A stretch of 42,331 nt of DNA from a virus (IMGVR_UViG_3300035117_000061:1-42331); one strand, 5' to 3'. Shown: positions 31,566 to 40,419, counted from the first letter of the stretch. Notes: generated by a model not told the origin, from the letters alone. Numbers and translations are program-made.

Positions 31566-34406
31566 TCAATTAGCATTCGCTTCAAATTCCGCGCACCCTG
31601 TCAACTTCCTCCAGCGCGTCAAATACAGCCTTCGGAATCCCTTGCGCATCTTCCCTTTGAACAGGAACCAATCCCCAATCTTGGAGGACTCGACAATTGG
31701 GAGTCCCCATTTGATGTACATATGACGGTCGATGGAGACGATGATTGACCCGGTGTCATCCTCGACCGTCAAGTTGAGGAACATACACTGCCCATTGATG
31801 CGCCGTCCTCCTCTCTTCTGAAGCGCAGACAGCTCATTGTGGTCTCGCAAGTCCTTCTCCTTGACCTGCCCAATGACAAGAAATTCTCCCTCATCATCAA
31901 TGGTGATCTGGCTGATCTGAACGATTGGAGTCTTGATGTTGTATCGCTCCGGGTCTTTGCGAATGTGGCCCCAACGCTCCTCGCATTCAAATACCATGTC
32001 GAATGGAGTTGTCCCGTTTGCGAGCTTATTGCGCTGGCCAGGGGTCAATGGCTCTCCTCTTTGCCGGCGGAAGATGATGTCATCTGCGATCTTGTCGCCA
32101 ATGCCTTTGACGTTTGTGAGACCTCCAATCAGCACCCCATCCTGCACCGTCCAACTCTTCTCTGATTTGTCCGGGTCGAATGCGATGTACTTGTAGCCTT
32201 CTCGACTGAGCTCACGCAGGAGCTGGATGCATTGGTCGTTGTCCCTGGCGTTGCGCAAACAGGCAGTCGCAAACTCCAACGGAAACTTCGCCTTGAGAAG
32301 CATTGTCCAGTAAGACACCATCCCATAGGCCACGGCGTGGCTCCGGTTGAACGACCAAGACCCCATCGTATTGATGTTATCCCAGACCAACCTCGCATCA
32401 TCCTCCTTGACGCCTTGCTTGAGCGCGCCCAACCGGAACCTCTCCCAGAATCCATCGAAAAATTCCTTGCCCAGGGACTTGGACATTGCCTTGCGAAGGC
32501 TGCTGACGTCCTCCCAAGACAGTTGGCCCATCTCTCTTGCGATCTGCATCACCTGTTCTTGATAAATGACGACTCCGTAGGTGACTTGCGTTGTGTGCGC
32601 AATGAGCGGGTGAAGATGCTTGGTCTCAGCTTCGCCAACTCTCCTGCGCAAAAACTCCGTTGCCCCACCGCTGTTGAGCGGCCCAGGTCGAGCGAGTGCT
32701 GTCAGCGATGCGACATCCTCAAAGTTGTCCACAATGAGTTGCTTGCACAATGACTGGAGAGCATAACCCTCAAATTGGAAGATGCCGCTGAACTTCCCTT
32801 GATTGAGGATGGCAAATGCCTCTTCATCATCCGTTGGATAGTTGATCAACTTCTCCCTCGACCAGCCAACCTGATCCAAGCAATCCTGAATCACACTCAA
32901 TGTGCGCAGCCCAAGAGCATCAATCTTGAGCAGATTGAGTATCTCCGCATCCTTCTTGTCCACCTGTGCTGCTCCTCTCTTCATATCAATGGAGCAGTAA
33001 CGGGAAACTGAATCTGCGCACACAACGATGCCAGCAGCATGTTGCCCGGAGGAGCTGGCGTGATTCTCGATGCCTGCTGCGACCTTGAGCTGAGGATACT
33101 TCTCCAGAGTCTTGCGACCAATCTCCAGTTCTTGGAATGTATCGAGGATGCAAAAAGCTGCACGGGAGTCGCCTGTGCTGCGCTCAATGATGGCATTCTT
33201 CAGTTCCTTGACTTCCCAGAGTGGTATCTTCAACTCCTTGGCTGTATGCTCGATGGTGCTCTTGGCCTTGTAGCGAAGGACGGTGCCAAGGCGCGCAACA
33301 CACTCCCATCCGTACTTGGCCTTAATGTAGTCAAACACCATCTCTCTTCTGTTGTCAGCAAAGTCGATGTCGATGTCTGGCAAGTCCTTACGATTGACGT
33401 CAATGAAACGCTCAAACAGAAGGCCATAAGGAATCGGGTCAATTGTCGTTATGTCCAGCAGGTAGCAGACCAAAGACCCGCAAGAGCTGCCTCTGGCTGG
33501 CCCCACAAGCATGTTGCGCTTTGCAAACTCGATGATGTCTGCCACCAGATAGAAGTAGTCCTCAAATTTCTTCTCCGCAATCAGATCAAGCTCCCTCTTC
33601 AATCTGTCTGCGTACTCCTTGTTCTTGAGATTGATGCCCTTTGCCTTTGCCCGTTGCTCGCACATCTTGCGGAGCGGGAGAGCATCAGGGAAGTGAACCA
33701 TTGTGGCCCTTGGAAGGTTCACATTGCACATATCTGCAATCACCTTCTGATTGCTGAGAGCTTCTGCCGGCGCATCGGGCCAGCACAGATACCACTCCTC
33801 CTCCGTCAATAAGTGCATTGGCGTTGTCCGGGTCTGTCGCTCTCTTCCTGCTACAACCTCGTAAACCTGCCGATCTTGAACTGTGGGATAGAAGTTGTCC
33901 GAGGTCGCAACAACAGGAAGCTTACGTTGCCTTGCCATCTCCAAATTGCGAATGTGGCTTGCTGGGCTCAGTTCCACAAAGAGGTTCTTGTTATGCTTTG
34001 GCAGCTTTGTCCAATCAGGATGCGACCCGGAGAGGATGAGTATGTTGCTGCTTACCTCGTCAAGCATCCGATAGTCGATGCGAGGGAAGTAGTAATAGTT
34101 GTCTGGCTCAGTCGAGTTTGTGACCAACTCGTACAACTCCCGGAGTCCATCATTGTTGATCGCAATCAGCGGCATCCAGTTGACGCCTTGCTTCTCCTTC
34201 AGCTTCGCATCCTGCACAACGGCCAGCTCGACCCCAAGCAGGGACTTCCTGCCAGCCTTCTTGCAAGCAGCCTCAAATTGAACGTGTCCCCAAGTGCAAG
34301 AACGGTCACAAAGTCCAATTGGCCCTTTGGTAGCAGCCAGCAGTTTGTCAAGCGGCCCATAGACTTGACGGAAGGTAAATTCACTTCTTGTTTTTAGGTT
34401 TAGCAC
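31566..34406 (-). CDS. dnaE: DNA polymerase III alpha subunit (DnaE type)
   Basis: This 946-residue family C polymerase is shorter than most bacterial DnaE. The GTG at 34406 follows AAGGAG. The catalytic core has GPARGSSCGSLV (302-313) and DLPDIDIDFADNRRE (343 on), with metal-binding aspartates, and later NRSHAVAYGMVSY. An OB-like part (QCMFLNLTVEDDTGSIIV) closes the protein. The N-terminal PHP domain is recognisable, but the usual histidine pair is replaced by LKTRSEFTF, so its metal site is probably lost. A separate DnaQ-like exonuclease (36339-37034) could proofread. Replicates the phage genome. Confidence 0.9.
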   Translation of the reverse strand: MLNLKTRSEFTFRQVYGPLDKLLAATKGPIGLCDRSCTWGHVQFEAACKKAGRKSLLGVELAVVQDAKLKEKQGVNWMPLIAINNDGLRELYELVTNSTEPDNYYYFPRIDYRMLDEVSSNILILSGSHPDWTKLPKHNKNLFVELSPASHIRNLEMARQRKLPVVATSDNFYPTVQDRQVYEVVAGRERQTRTTPMHLLTEEEWYLCWPDAPAEALSNQKVIADMCNVNLPRATMVHFPDALPLRKMCEQRAKAKGINLKNKEYADRLKRELDLIAEKKFEDYFYLVADIIEFAKRNMLVGPARGSSCGSLVCYLLDITTIDPIPYGLLFERFIDVNRKDLPDIDIDFADNRREMVFDYIKAKYGWECVARLGTVLRYKAKSTIEHTAKELKIPLWEVKELKNAIIERSTGDSRAAFCILDTFQELEIGRKTLEKYPQLKVAAGIENHASSSGQHAAGIVVCADSVSRYCSIDMKRGAAQVDKKDAEILNLLKIDALGLRTLSVIQDCLDQVGWSREKLINYPTDDEEAFAILNQGKFSGIFQFEGYALQSLCKQLIVDNFEDVASLTALARPGPLNSGGATEFLRRRVGEAETKHLHPLIAHTTQVTYGVVIYQEQVMQIAREMGQLSWEDVSSLRKAMSKSLGKEFFDGFWERFRLGALKQGVKEDDARLVWDNINTMGSWSFNRSHAVAYGMVSYWTMLLKAKFPLEFATACLRNARDNDQCIQLLRELSREGYKYIAFDPDKSEKSWTVQDGVLIGGLTNVKGIGDKIADDIIFRRQRGEPLTPGQRNKLANGTTPFDMVFECEERWGHIRKDPERYNIKTPIVQISQITIDDEGEFLVIGQVKEKDLRDHNELSALQKRGGRRINGQCMFLNLTVEDDTGSIIVSIDRHMYIKWGLPIVESSKIGDWFLFKGKMRKGFRRLYLTRWRKLTGCAEFEANAN

Positions 34407-34614
34407 TGAGATGCTCCTTCATCCACTTTTTGATCTTCACCAACGCCTCATCGATGTCCTTTGTTGTCCAACGGCCAGCTTGGAAGCGAGGGTTATCTGT
34501 TATCACAATCATCATCGCAGGATACTCCTGGATGAGCTGGCAAATGGTTATGAGTTTGACGGTGATTGCCTTACCACCGCGCCTGGCTCCGTAAACCTTC
34601 CTTACGTCAGCCAT
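34381..34614 (-). CDS. Small basic unknown protein
   Basis: This 77-residue protein, preceded by AAAGGA, overlaps the helicase start by 13 bases and the polymerase start by 26. It opens MADVRKVYGARRGGKAITVK, has a hydrophobic strand (AMMIVITDNP) and a lysine-rich end. It may be a polymerase or helicase accessory. Family not recognised; GARRGGKA looks Walker-like but the protein is too small for an ATPase. Confidence 0.6.
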   Translation of the reverse strand: MADVRKVYGARRGGKAITVKLITICQLIQEYPAMMIVITDNPRFQAGRWTTKDIDEALVKIKKWMKEHLSAKPKNKK

Positions 34615-35822
34615 GTGATGTGATCCTTTGCTCTGGTGATTGCGGTGTAGAGCCAGCGTTTGCGAAACGTCCTGTCACTCTCAAACAGTCCATCATCAAC
34701 CAATGCGACCCTTCCCCATTCAGAACCCTGCGACTTGTGCGCTGTGATGGCATAACCATAATCAAACTCTGCCAGTTTGCTCCTAGCAGCCCATGGATCT
34801 TCCTCTGCATTGATCTTGTAATGCGCCTCAAATGGATATGTGTACAGGTCGAGATTGTGCAGCAATTGACCCTCGTACAGGACATCCATTGTCACATCAC
34901 CAGTCTGCGCATTATTGTCTGCGGTGCTGGCTGCGAAACATTGCATCCCATTCACCACCCAACCTCCTCGCAGATACTGGTTCTTGAGGCAGATCAACTT
35001 CTCACCCTCCAAAGGGAACATCGGAGGAGCTTCAGGATACTTCACCTTGCGGATGGCGCGATTGATACTGCGGCGCATATGGTTCTTGCCGCATAAGACC
35101 TGATCGACCTCCGCAAGCTCTGTGAATGGGAAGCCAGACTTGTCGCGGCGCACAATATGATTGTTGCTGATGTTGGCAGGTATGTGATCTCCTCTCCGCA
35201 CAGCCATGCTGAGAGCAATGATGGGATTGTCGAGAGCTTGCCGCTGAATCTGAGACAGCATCGCATCAGGTTCAGCATCAGCAAAGTATCCTCTGTCGCC
35301 AACAGGGGGCAACTGCCCAGGGTCGCCCACAAACAACACAATGGCGCGGGTCTTGCGCAAGTCCTCAACCATCTTCTCCGTTACCATTGACGCCTCATCA
35401 ACAATCACGAGCTGTTCCGGTTGAATAGCCTTGGCCTCATTGTCCTGAAACCGGAGTGGCTTATCTGCGAGCTTGCGTTTTACCTCCTTGATTGCTTCGC
35501 GCAACTCTTTGGCCCCTGGGTTTGCCATGAGCTTTGCTTCCAATGCTTCCAGCTCTGTAAGGTCTGGCATAACTGGTTTATAGAGTGCACTGTGAATGGT
35601 TGTCACCACCGCGGTAGTGAGCTTCTTTTGTAAGACGCTAGCTGCCTTGCCAGTTGGAGCTAGGCAGATGGGAGCTTTGTCGAGGTCGTTGATAATGTTC
35701 TGAACAAGGGTGGTCTTACCAGTTCCGGCAAATCCTCCCAGATAGAACAACCACTGACCTCCTCCGACAATCCAGCGCATGATCTTGTCTTTGGCTGCTG
35801 CTTGCTCTGTTGTTAGGTTCAT
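34602..35822 (-). CDS. RecD/Dda-like superfamily 1B helicase
   Basis: This protein has 406 residues and starts after CGGAGGTTCA. Walker A GFAGTGKTT is at residues 30-38, motif Ia includes CLAPTGKAA, motif II is VIVDEASMV, motif III is FVGDPGQLPPV, motif V is GYAITAHKSQGSEW and motif VI is YTAITRAKDH. This is a compact 5'-3' SF1B helicase as in T4 Dda or RecD2. It probably starts origin unwinding or removes proteins from DNA. It overlaps both neighbouring genes. Confidence 0.9.
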   Translation of the reverse strand: MNLTTEQAAAKDKIMRWIVGGGQWLFYLGGFAGTGKTTLVQNIINDLDKAPICLAPTGKAASVLQKKLTTAVVTTIHSALYKPVMPDLTELEALEAKLMANPGAKELREAIKEVKRKLADKPLRFQDNEAKAIQPEQLVIVDEASMVTEKMVEDLRKTRAIVLFVGDPGQLPPVGDRGYFADAEPDAMLSQIQRQALDNPIIALSMAVRRGDHIPANISNNHIVRRDKSGFPFTELAEVDQVLCGKNHMRRSINRAIRKVKYPEAPPMFPLEGEKLICLKNQYLRGGWVVNGMQCFAASTADNNAQTGDVTMDVLYEGQLLHNLDLYTYPFEAHYKINAEEDPWAARSKLAEFDYGYAITAHKSQGSEWGRVALVDDGLFESDRTFRKRWLYTAITRAKDHITWLT

Positions 35823-36076
35823 TGAACCTCCGTGTAGGCAAAATGATCAATCTGGAATGTAGTCCAAGGAGAGTTATCCCCAAATTCATACTTCTCCCAG
35901 TCAGATGGTTCAATCTTCCTCACATTCATGGGGCCAGGCATAAGTCTGAAGCCCTCGTGATGAATATGCCTGGTTAGCTTTAGCATAGGAGGTTCCCACA
36001 AGAGACTCTCATCCACTATCAATTTGAGAATCTCTTTTGAGACTTTGAATCTGATGTGAAATTCTTTCACCTTCAT
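35819..36076 (-). CDS. Small unknown protein
   Basis: This 85-residue protein overlaps the helicase gene by ATGA and has GGAGGAAGAA in front. It opens MKVKEFHIRFKVSKEILKLI, an amphipathic alpha/beta start, then has PPMLKLTRHIHHEGF and an aromatic C-terminus. Soluble, no motif. Its place in the operon makes it a helicase or replication accessory candidate. Confidence 0.65.
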   Translation of the reverse strand: MKVKEFHIRFKVSKEILKLIVDESLLWEPPMLKLTRHIHHEGFRLMPGPMNVRKIEPSDWEKYEFGDNSPWTTFQIDHFAYTEVQ

Positions 36077-36342
36077 TTCTTCCTCCGTCTGGGAGCAGGC
36101 TGCTGCGGCCAGTGCTTCTCGATGGCGTGATCAAGAGCTGCTCCATCATCCTCAAACATTTCCTTGCAATCTACCTTTGGGCAAGGATAGAGAATTTTGT
36201 AGCTAAGTTTGCCGTGGAAGTCCTTATGGTATTTATCACGGTGACGACGCATTGCTGCACAACCAGCCTTGGGGTTGGTGAATGGAATGAGACGGCGGCA
36301 CTTCTTGCATCTGCCCTTCATTCTGAGATTGATTCGCTTCAC
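36073..36342 (-). CDS. Zinc-finger-like protein
   Basis: This 89-residue protein is assigned the GTG at 36342 because it overlaps the preceding stop (GTGA) and has GGAAGGAAGG upstream; a start at 36375 is possible. GRCKKCRRL and later AGCAAMRRHRDKYH form a C2H2-like pattern, and PCPKVDCKEM with LDHAIEKH a second, so two zinc fingers are likely. Both ends are basic. DNA or RNA binding is probable but the target is unknown. Confidence 0.7.
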   Translation of the reverse strand: MKRINLRMKGRCKKCRRLIPFTNPKAGCAAMRRHRDKYHKDFHGKLSYKILYPCPKVDCKEMFEDDGAALDHAIEKHWPQQPAPRRRKK

Positions 36343-37034
36343 AGGTGGCCTTCCTTCCTGAGCCAGCGAACGCATGTGACCAGCTCCTCTACGTCCTTCA
36401 TTGCTCCGTGCGCTCCTTCAAACGCAGCACCCTTGAACATCTCTGTGGGAAGGGTCTGAACCTTCTTGCGACCCTCGACAATGACAGCAAGCTTGTCTCC
36501 TTTGACCTCTTGTATGGTGCACTTGCCGAGGGTCTTGTGCTTGACGAGTTGGCCGGCAGCAAATGCGACCCGTTCTGTGTTGGCCTTGCCCGCAGCCATC
36601 AGGTGAAGCTCTGCCATTCCAAGACGATGGTTCTTGATTCCAGCAGATGCCTCGACTGTGCAGATGTGCTTGATTGGCCAAGGGAAGAATAGCAACTTGC
36701 CAAGCCGCAGCAGAGCGTACTTCAAAATCCCTTCATCATAGCCCATGTTATGTGCAACCATCGTATCCTCTCCCAAAAAGAATTGAGCAAGGCTATGATA
36801 GTGCGCAGCAAATAGCTTTTTGTCCGCAACCATTGCTTCTGTAATGCCTGTGATCTTGGTGAACAACTCCGGGAGAGGCACACCAGGATTGCAAATGAAA
36901 TGCAACCTGCCTGTCTCCTTGAGAGATGCGTTGTCGAGCTTGATGCCGGCAAACTCGACTAGATGCGGCTGATCTGCCAAAGGAGCAACATCTGGCTTCA
37001 GCAGATCAGTTCCTTCTGTATCCATTACGATCAT
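36339..37034 (-). CDS. DnaQ-like 3'-5' exonuclease with inserted SH3/Tudor-like segment
   Basis: This protein has 231 residues with start ATG 37034 behind CGGAGG and ATGA overlap upstream. Exo I is MDTEG (Asp5, Glu7), Exo II MVAHNMGYD (His95, Asp100), and Exo III AHGAMKD (His209, Asp214), so all catalytic residues are present. Between II and III, residues 152-206 insert a small beta segment: GQLVKHKTLGKCTIQEVKG, then LAVIVEG and LPTEMF. This resembles Tudor/KOW-like tails of UvrD-type helicases. It probably proofreads for the DnaE-type polymerase. Confidence 0.8.
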   Translation of the reverse strand: MIVMDTEGTDLLKPDVAPLADQPHLVEFAGIKLDNASLKETGRLHFICNPGVPLPELFTKITGITEAMVADKKLFAAHYHSLAQFFLGEDTMVAHNMGYDEGILKYALLRLGKLLFFPWPIKHICTVEASAGIKNHRLGMAELHLMAAGKANTERVAFAAGQLVKHKTLGKCTIQEVKGDKLAVIVEGRKKVQTLPTEMFKGAAFEGAHGAMKDVEELVTCVRWLRKEGHL

Positions 37035-37789
37035 TTTGCCTCCGGGTTGGCACCGCAATTGGTGCAGCTGAGGACTCCGCACTTGTGAATGACGCCTGGC
37101 ATCCCAGCAGGATTGCATTGATCTGCCTTGTTGGGATATTTGTCGCAAGGATACTTGTACACGTGCTCGCAAGCTCCTGGCAGAACGTCTTTGGGCCCCA
37201 CATCCCGGAGGACGGTCGTCAAAGGGATTGGCGGCAGAACGTCCAACCCTGCCTGCTCAGCATCCAACTCCTCCAACATGAATGCGTACACTCCCATATC
37301 GTGGACAGAGTCGATGTGGCCAGCAGCAGGGTCTGTGACGTACCGGGAGAGCTTGCTGATCATCTGGAGAATGATACCAAAGCGATTCCACTGCTCTGGG
37401 GTCGAGAAGTCCACACCCTTGGGATAAAGCGAATGCATGATGATGCCAAATCGCTTATAGTTGTTCCCGTAGACCCTGTTGCGATCTCGATAGGTGCTGA
37501 GTGCTCGCTCCATGTTGCTGATGGCGTGATGGTTGTTCTTGATACGAGCAGCACGCACCTTCTCCTTGCACTCTGCGCATGACTCGTATCCTTCTGAGGT
37601 GTGTTTGTGCTCCTCTGGAGGACGGAAAGCAACTGATGGCATAGACGAGCGCATCAACAACTCCTCGTACTCTTCATGCTCTATCATAATATAACTAGTT
37701 TTTGGTTTCAATGGGAACATCTTATTGATGTCCTGAATTGGCAACATGCCTTTGTCATCTGTGATTGCAGAAATTGCACTGAATGGCAT
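37031..37789 (-). CDS. DUF6378-like protein with cysteine-rich C-terminus
   Basis: This protein has 252 residues. Residues 100-175 match the DUF6378 pattern: DRNRVYGNNYKRFGIIMHSL, WNRFGIILQMISKLSRY and HIDSVHDMGVYAFML. This group is common in phages and related in layout to MazG-type nucleotide-handling helices. The C-terminal 50 residues hold seven cysteines (ACEHVYKYPCDKYPN, HKCGVLSCTNCG), probably zinc binding. AAGGGAG lies 11 bases before the start. A nucleotide-pool role is inference. Confidence 0.7.
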   Translation of the reverse strand: MPFSAISAITDDKGMLPIQDINKMFPLKPKTSYIMIEHEEYEELLMRSSMPSVAFRPPEEHKHTSEGYESCAECKEKVRAARIKNNHHAISNMERALSTYRDRNRVYGNNYKRFGIIMHSLYPKGVDFSTPEQWNRFGIILQMISKLSRYVTDPAAGHIDSVHDMGVYAFMLEELDAEQAGLDVLPPIPLTTVLRDVGPKDVLPGACEHVYKYPCDKYPNKADQCNPAGMPGVIHKCGVLSCTNCGANPEAK

Positions 37790-37792
37790 AAA

Positions 37793-38263
37793 TCAGTAAG
37801 CTCCCTTCTGAACCTGCAAGCAGGTTAGGCCAAGACCTCTCCACATCTCCACCAATTTGTCTCTGTCTTCCATAACAAACTGAATGTTGCGATGCTTGAG
37901 GTGAATATTGTAAATGTCGCGCTTCACATCGACATCACTCCGGTTGTCCCCATCAGCCCTCATAAAGAGTCTGTCGTAAGGAACAGCATAACGCGTCAAC
38001 CAGCGGGTTGTCGTGTGAATGTATTTGTCGCTTCGTCCCGTCACGATGACGATCTTCCATTGGCAGCGATAGGCCAATTTCAGGATGTTGATTGCGCCGG
38101 CAACCGGAGTGTCTGCGCATGCTGAAGAGTTGAAGGCCAGCCAATCTGGACTTGGGCCGTCCTTGAGGAAGTGAAGACGGTGCTGGAAGTTGGTCAGCGT
38201 ACCATCCAGATCGCTGACCAACAACGGCAACCTATCCTCTGGGAAGTCTACAAAGTGGGCCAT
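37793..38263 (-). CDS. HAD phosphatase, PNK 3'-phosphatase type
   Basis: This 156-residue protein starts at the ATG at 38263, behind AGGAAGTAAC. Motif I is VSDLDGTLTNF (Asp18, Asp20), motif II IVIVTGRSDKY and motif IV VMEDRDKLVEMW, as in the 3'-phosphatase half of T4 polynucleotide kinase. There is no kinase domain fused or nearby. It may repair 3'-phosphate ends of DNA or RNA, or hydrolyse nucleotides. One base separates it from the ThyX stop. Confidence 0.8.
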   Translation of the reverse strand: MAHFVDFPEDRLPLLVSDLDGTLTNFQHRLHFLKDGPSPDWLAFNSSACADTPVAGAINILKLAYRCQWKIVIVTGRSDKYIHTTTRWLTRYAVPYDRLFMRADGDNRSDVDVKRDIYNIHLKHRNIQFVMEDRDKLVEMWRGLGLTCLQVQKGAY

Positions 38264-38264
38264 G

Positions 38265-39113
38265 TTACTTCCTGTCCTCCAGAGGAGCCAGCGGCTGCGC
38301 CTCAGCTCTGTTAACCAACCACAATGCTTGAATCTCATCCTTGGTGAGAGGACGCAATGGGACAACATCCCGTTCATCAAATGTGTCAGGGTCAGTAGCC
38401 TCATCATAGCGCAACCCTGTCTCCGGGTTGAATACTCCACTCTTGATGGGGCATCCTTGGTAGGAAGGGAAAGCGCAGACACCATGCTGAGCGCAGGCCA
38501 CCCGGAGTGCAGGTTCAGCCCAAGGATGGACGGCAACGACAACATCGCGGATTGCGCGCATGACGTCCTGAAATTCTCCCTGGGCTTTGACACAGAGACG
38601 TTCGCCGCACATTCCATTCAAAGTGCGGAGGTTTGCCTTGAAGCAGATGTTGGTGCAGACGTTTGTGGGTAGGACTCCGCGTGCATCTTGCGGGTTGGCG
38701 CCGGCATTGATGAGAGCTTGATAGCCTTCATTGATCTGCCCCATAGTAACTTGGTATATGGATGACAGCATCGACGCATCATCACAATCTCTGATTGTCC
38801 CTGTTTCAACATACTCAAAATTTGTCATGTTGACGACTCGCTGGGCCTGTTGAGCAAAGGAAGTCCCGACACGGTGGCGGACAAGCTGATGAGTGAAGGC
38901 GCGGGTAACGCCTTCAATGGTGAAGATGTAGTCCACAAACTCCCAACTGGACTTGATTGTGTTCTGCATATAGACCCATTCTTCCATCAATTTCTCAATG
39001 GGCCATGCAATAATCTCTTCCAGTGCTCGACCTGACATACGCAGACGAGTGGACTTGGTGAAGACAAGGGTGGCTAATGCGTGCGGCGTGCAATTGACTA
39101 AAGTAACTTTCAT
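38265..39113 (-). CDS. thyX: Flavin-dependent thymidylate synthase
   Basis: This 282-residue protein converts dUMP to dTMP with FAD, NAD(P)H and methylene-tetrahydrofolate. FTHQLVRHRVGTSFAQQAQR (residues 73-92) contains the ThyX motif; RHR at 79-81 is intact but the serine expected some seven residues later is occupied by Gln/Ala (A90). NLRTLNGMCGERLCVKAQGE is the second conserved segment. The C-terminus has several extra cysteines (CAQHGVCAF, GCPIK). It is followed by the phosphatase gene and preceded by an FAD oxidoreductase, pointing to a deoxynucleotide module. Confidence 0.85.
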   Translation of the reverse strand: MKVTLVNCTPHALATLVFTKSTRLRMSGRALEEIIAWPIEKLMEEWVYMQNTIKSSWEFVDYIFTIEGVTRAFTHQLVRHRVGTSFAQQAQRVVNMTNFEYVETGTIRDCDDASMLSSIYQVTMGQINEGYQALINAGANPQDARGVLPTNVCTNICFKANLRTLNGMCGERLCVKAQGEFQDVMRAIRDVVVAVHPWAEPALRVACAQHGVCAFPSYQGCPIKSGVFNPETGLRYDEATDPDTFDERDVVPLRPLTKDEIQALWLVNRAEAQPLAPLEDRK

Positions 39114-39152
39114 TGATGGGCCTCCATCTGGCTCCGGGTTGTTGATGCTTGT

Positions 39153-40085
39153 TTAGTTGTTATGGGCTAGCTTCTTGGTGTAGCTATTGCGCTGTGTAAT
39201 AAACTTCTCGACCTGCCTGACGTCATTCACAACATCATCAAGCAGAATGTTGCGCCATGTTGCGTAACGTCCGACAGAGTATATGCCATATTTGTCAGAC
39301 ATGGCAAGAATGAACTGCTGACGGAGGTTGTTGTCTATGGGAGCAATCTTGCCATAACGTTGCGTCTTGAGATCAACGTTTCTGACTTTGACGACCTCCT
39401 CTATGTTGCTGATGCCGAAGTCCCCCATCACTCTGCGCAGAGCATTCTGAATATAATGCGCATCATTGTCAGGGGCACCGATGATCTCGATGATGAGATG
39501 GTTGCCTGTGATGCTACAGCGATACCATGGCTCTGGCCCAGGGTAGTAGAGCGTCTGATAGACATCCATATTTGGTTCGACCACATCGGCAGTAATTGTT
39601 GTGATGGTGCGGAAGTTGAACTCAGGAAAGTCCCAGCCCACCAACTGCATCAATGCCGGCATCGGGATGGTGCTGATGATGTCCTCGTGACTGTCTCCAT
39701 AAACCTTGAATGGAGAGCTATACTTGATTTGGAGTCCTTCTGCGAGCTGCGCAATGAGGTTTGGCGGAGCAATAAAACGCTCCACAGGGTCAAGGTTCAT
39801 TATGCTGCGGTCGATGACCTCTCCTGTGACCTTGAGCGCGTATTGATTGCTAAAGCGAAGGGTTGGGGTGGTGTGGACAATTCCGTCTTGATCGCAGATG
39901 CCTTTGAGGACTCGCACCTTGCGAAACGGGATACCAGTAACACGGCTGACGTCATCAGTGCGGAACCTCAGCAATGCTTCATGGTTATGTGGGAGAGACG
40001 GCTGGGCTTCATGAATCACTGGTCTATATCTGCGCAACATCGTCGCAGCGAGAAGGCCAGCCAGACCAGCACCGTAGATTTTCAT
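39153..40085 (-). CDS. FAD-binding oxidoreductase, Rossmann type
   Basis: This 310-residue protein opens MKIYGAGLAGLLAATML, a perfect GxGxxG dinucleotide-binding motif, followed by VIHEAQPSLP, as in FAD-dependent oxidoreductases. Conserved-looking parts are LPHNHEALLRFRTDDV and IYSVGRYATWRNILLDD near the C-terminal FAD site. No NADPH domain is obvious. It lies 39 bases before ThyX; it may reduce flavin or a thymidine-related substrate. The substrate cannot be inferred from sequence. Confidence 0.75.
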   Translation of the reverse strand: MKIYGAGLAGLLAATMLRRYRPVIHEAQPSLPHNHEALLRFRTDDVSRVTGIPFRKVRVLKGICDQDGIVHTTPTLRFSNQYALKVTGEVIDRSIMNLDPVERFIAPPNLIAQLAEGLQIKYSSPFKVYGDSHEDIISTIPMPALMQLVGWDFPEFNFRTITTITADVVEPNMDVYQTLYYPGPEPWYRCSITGNHLIIEIIGAPDNDAHYIQNALRRVMGDFGISNIEEVVKVRNVDLKTQRYGKIAPIDNNLRQQFILAMSDKYGIYSVGRYATWRNILLDDVVNDVRQVEKFITQRNSYTKKLAHNN

Positions 40086-40104
40086 AAGCAGCTCCTTGAG
40101 AAAT

Positions 40105-40142
40105 AAAAAGAGCGGGCACTGACAACGAGGTCAGCACCCGCT
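40105..40142 (-). terminator. Intrinsic terminator after NPRR-domain gene at 40168
   Basis: On the minus strand AGCGGGTGCTGAC and GTCAGTGCCCGCT (plus 40111-40142) form a stem with one inner mismatch pair, followed by CTTTTTATTT. It ends the 40168-40419 unit before the oxidoreductase gene. Confidence 0.85.
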
Positions 40143-40167
40143 GGGCGCAGAACAAATGGATTGAAGT

Positions 40168-40419
40168 TTACTTGCTCAACTTGACGTGGCCGGCAGTTAG
40201 GTCGAAAGCCAGGTCTTGGCGCCGTCCGCCAGCTTCCAGATACTGCTCGTAGGTCATTCCGTTCTTGATCAGAGCAAAGCTCTTGAATCCGATACTGCCC
40301 TTGCGGCGTGGATTCTCTTTGGCCACTTTGTTGATCTTCTTGCCTGAGAATGCACTCTTGCGGCCAGCAGGTGCGGACTTCTTGACAGACTTCTTTGCAG
40401 TTTTCTTCTTGGTGCTCAT
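40168..40419 (-). CDS. Small lysine-rich NPRR-domain protein, second copy
   Basis: This 83-residue protein has its ATG at 40419 with AAGGAGATACGCTA. The first 30 residues are lysine-rich (MSTKKKTAKKSVKKSAPAG), resembling eukaryotic-like H1 tails. The rest is the shared domain NPRRKGSIGFKSF, GMTYEQYLEAGGRRQDL and FDLTAGHVKLSK. It is followed by a strong terminator, so it probably forms a short unit. GGATAATTG is present upstream at a plausible -10 position; the -35 is weak. A DNA-binding role is inference. Confidence 0.8.
   Translation of the reverse strand: MSTKKKTAKKSVKKSAPAGRKSAFSGKKINKVAKENPRRKGSIGFKSFALIKNGMTYEQYLEAGGRRQDLAFDLTAGHVKLSK

Noticed and set aside
33039-33812. Rightward open frame across the polymerase gene
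   Set aside because: Antisense to the core of the DnaE-type gene, with no domain of its own.
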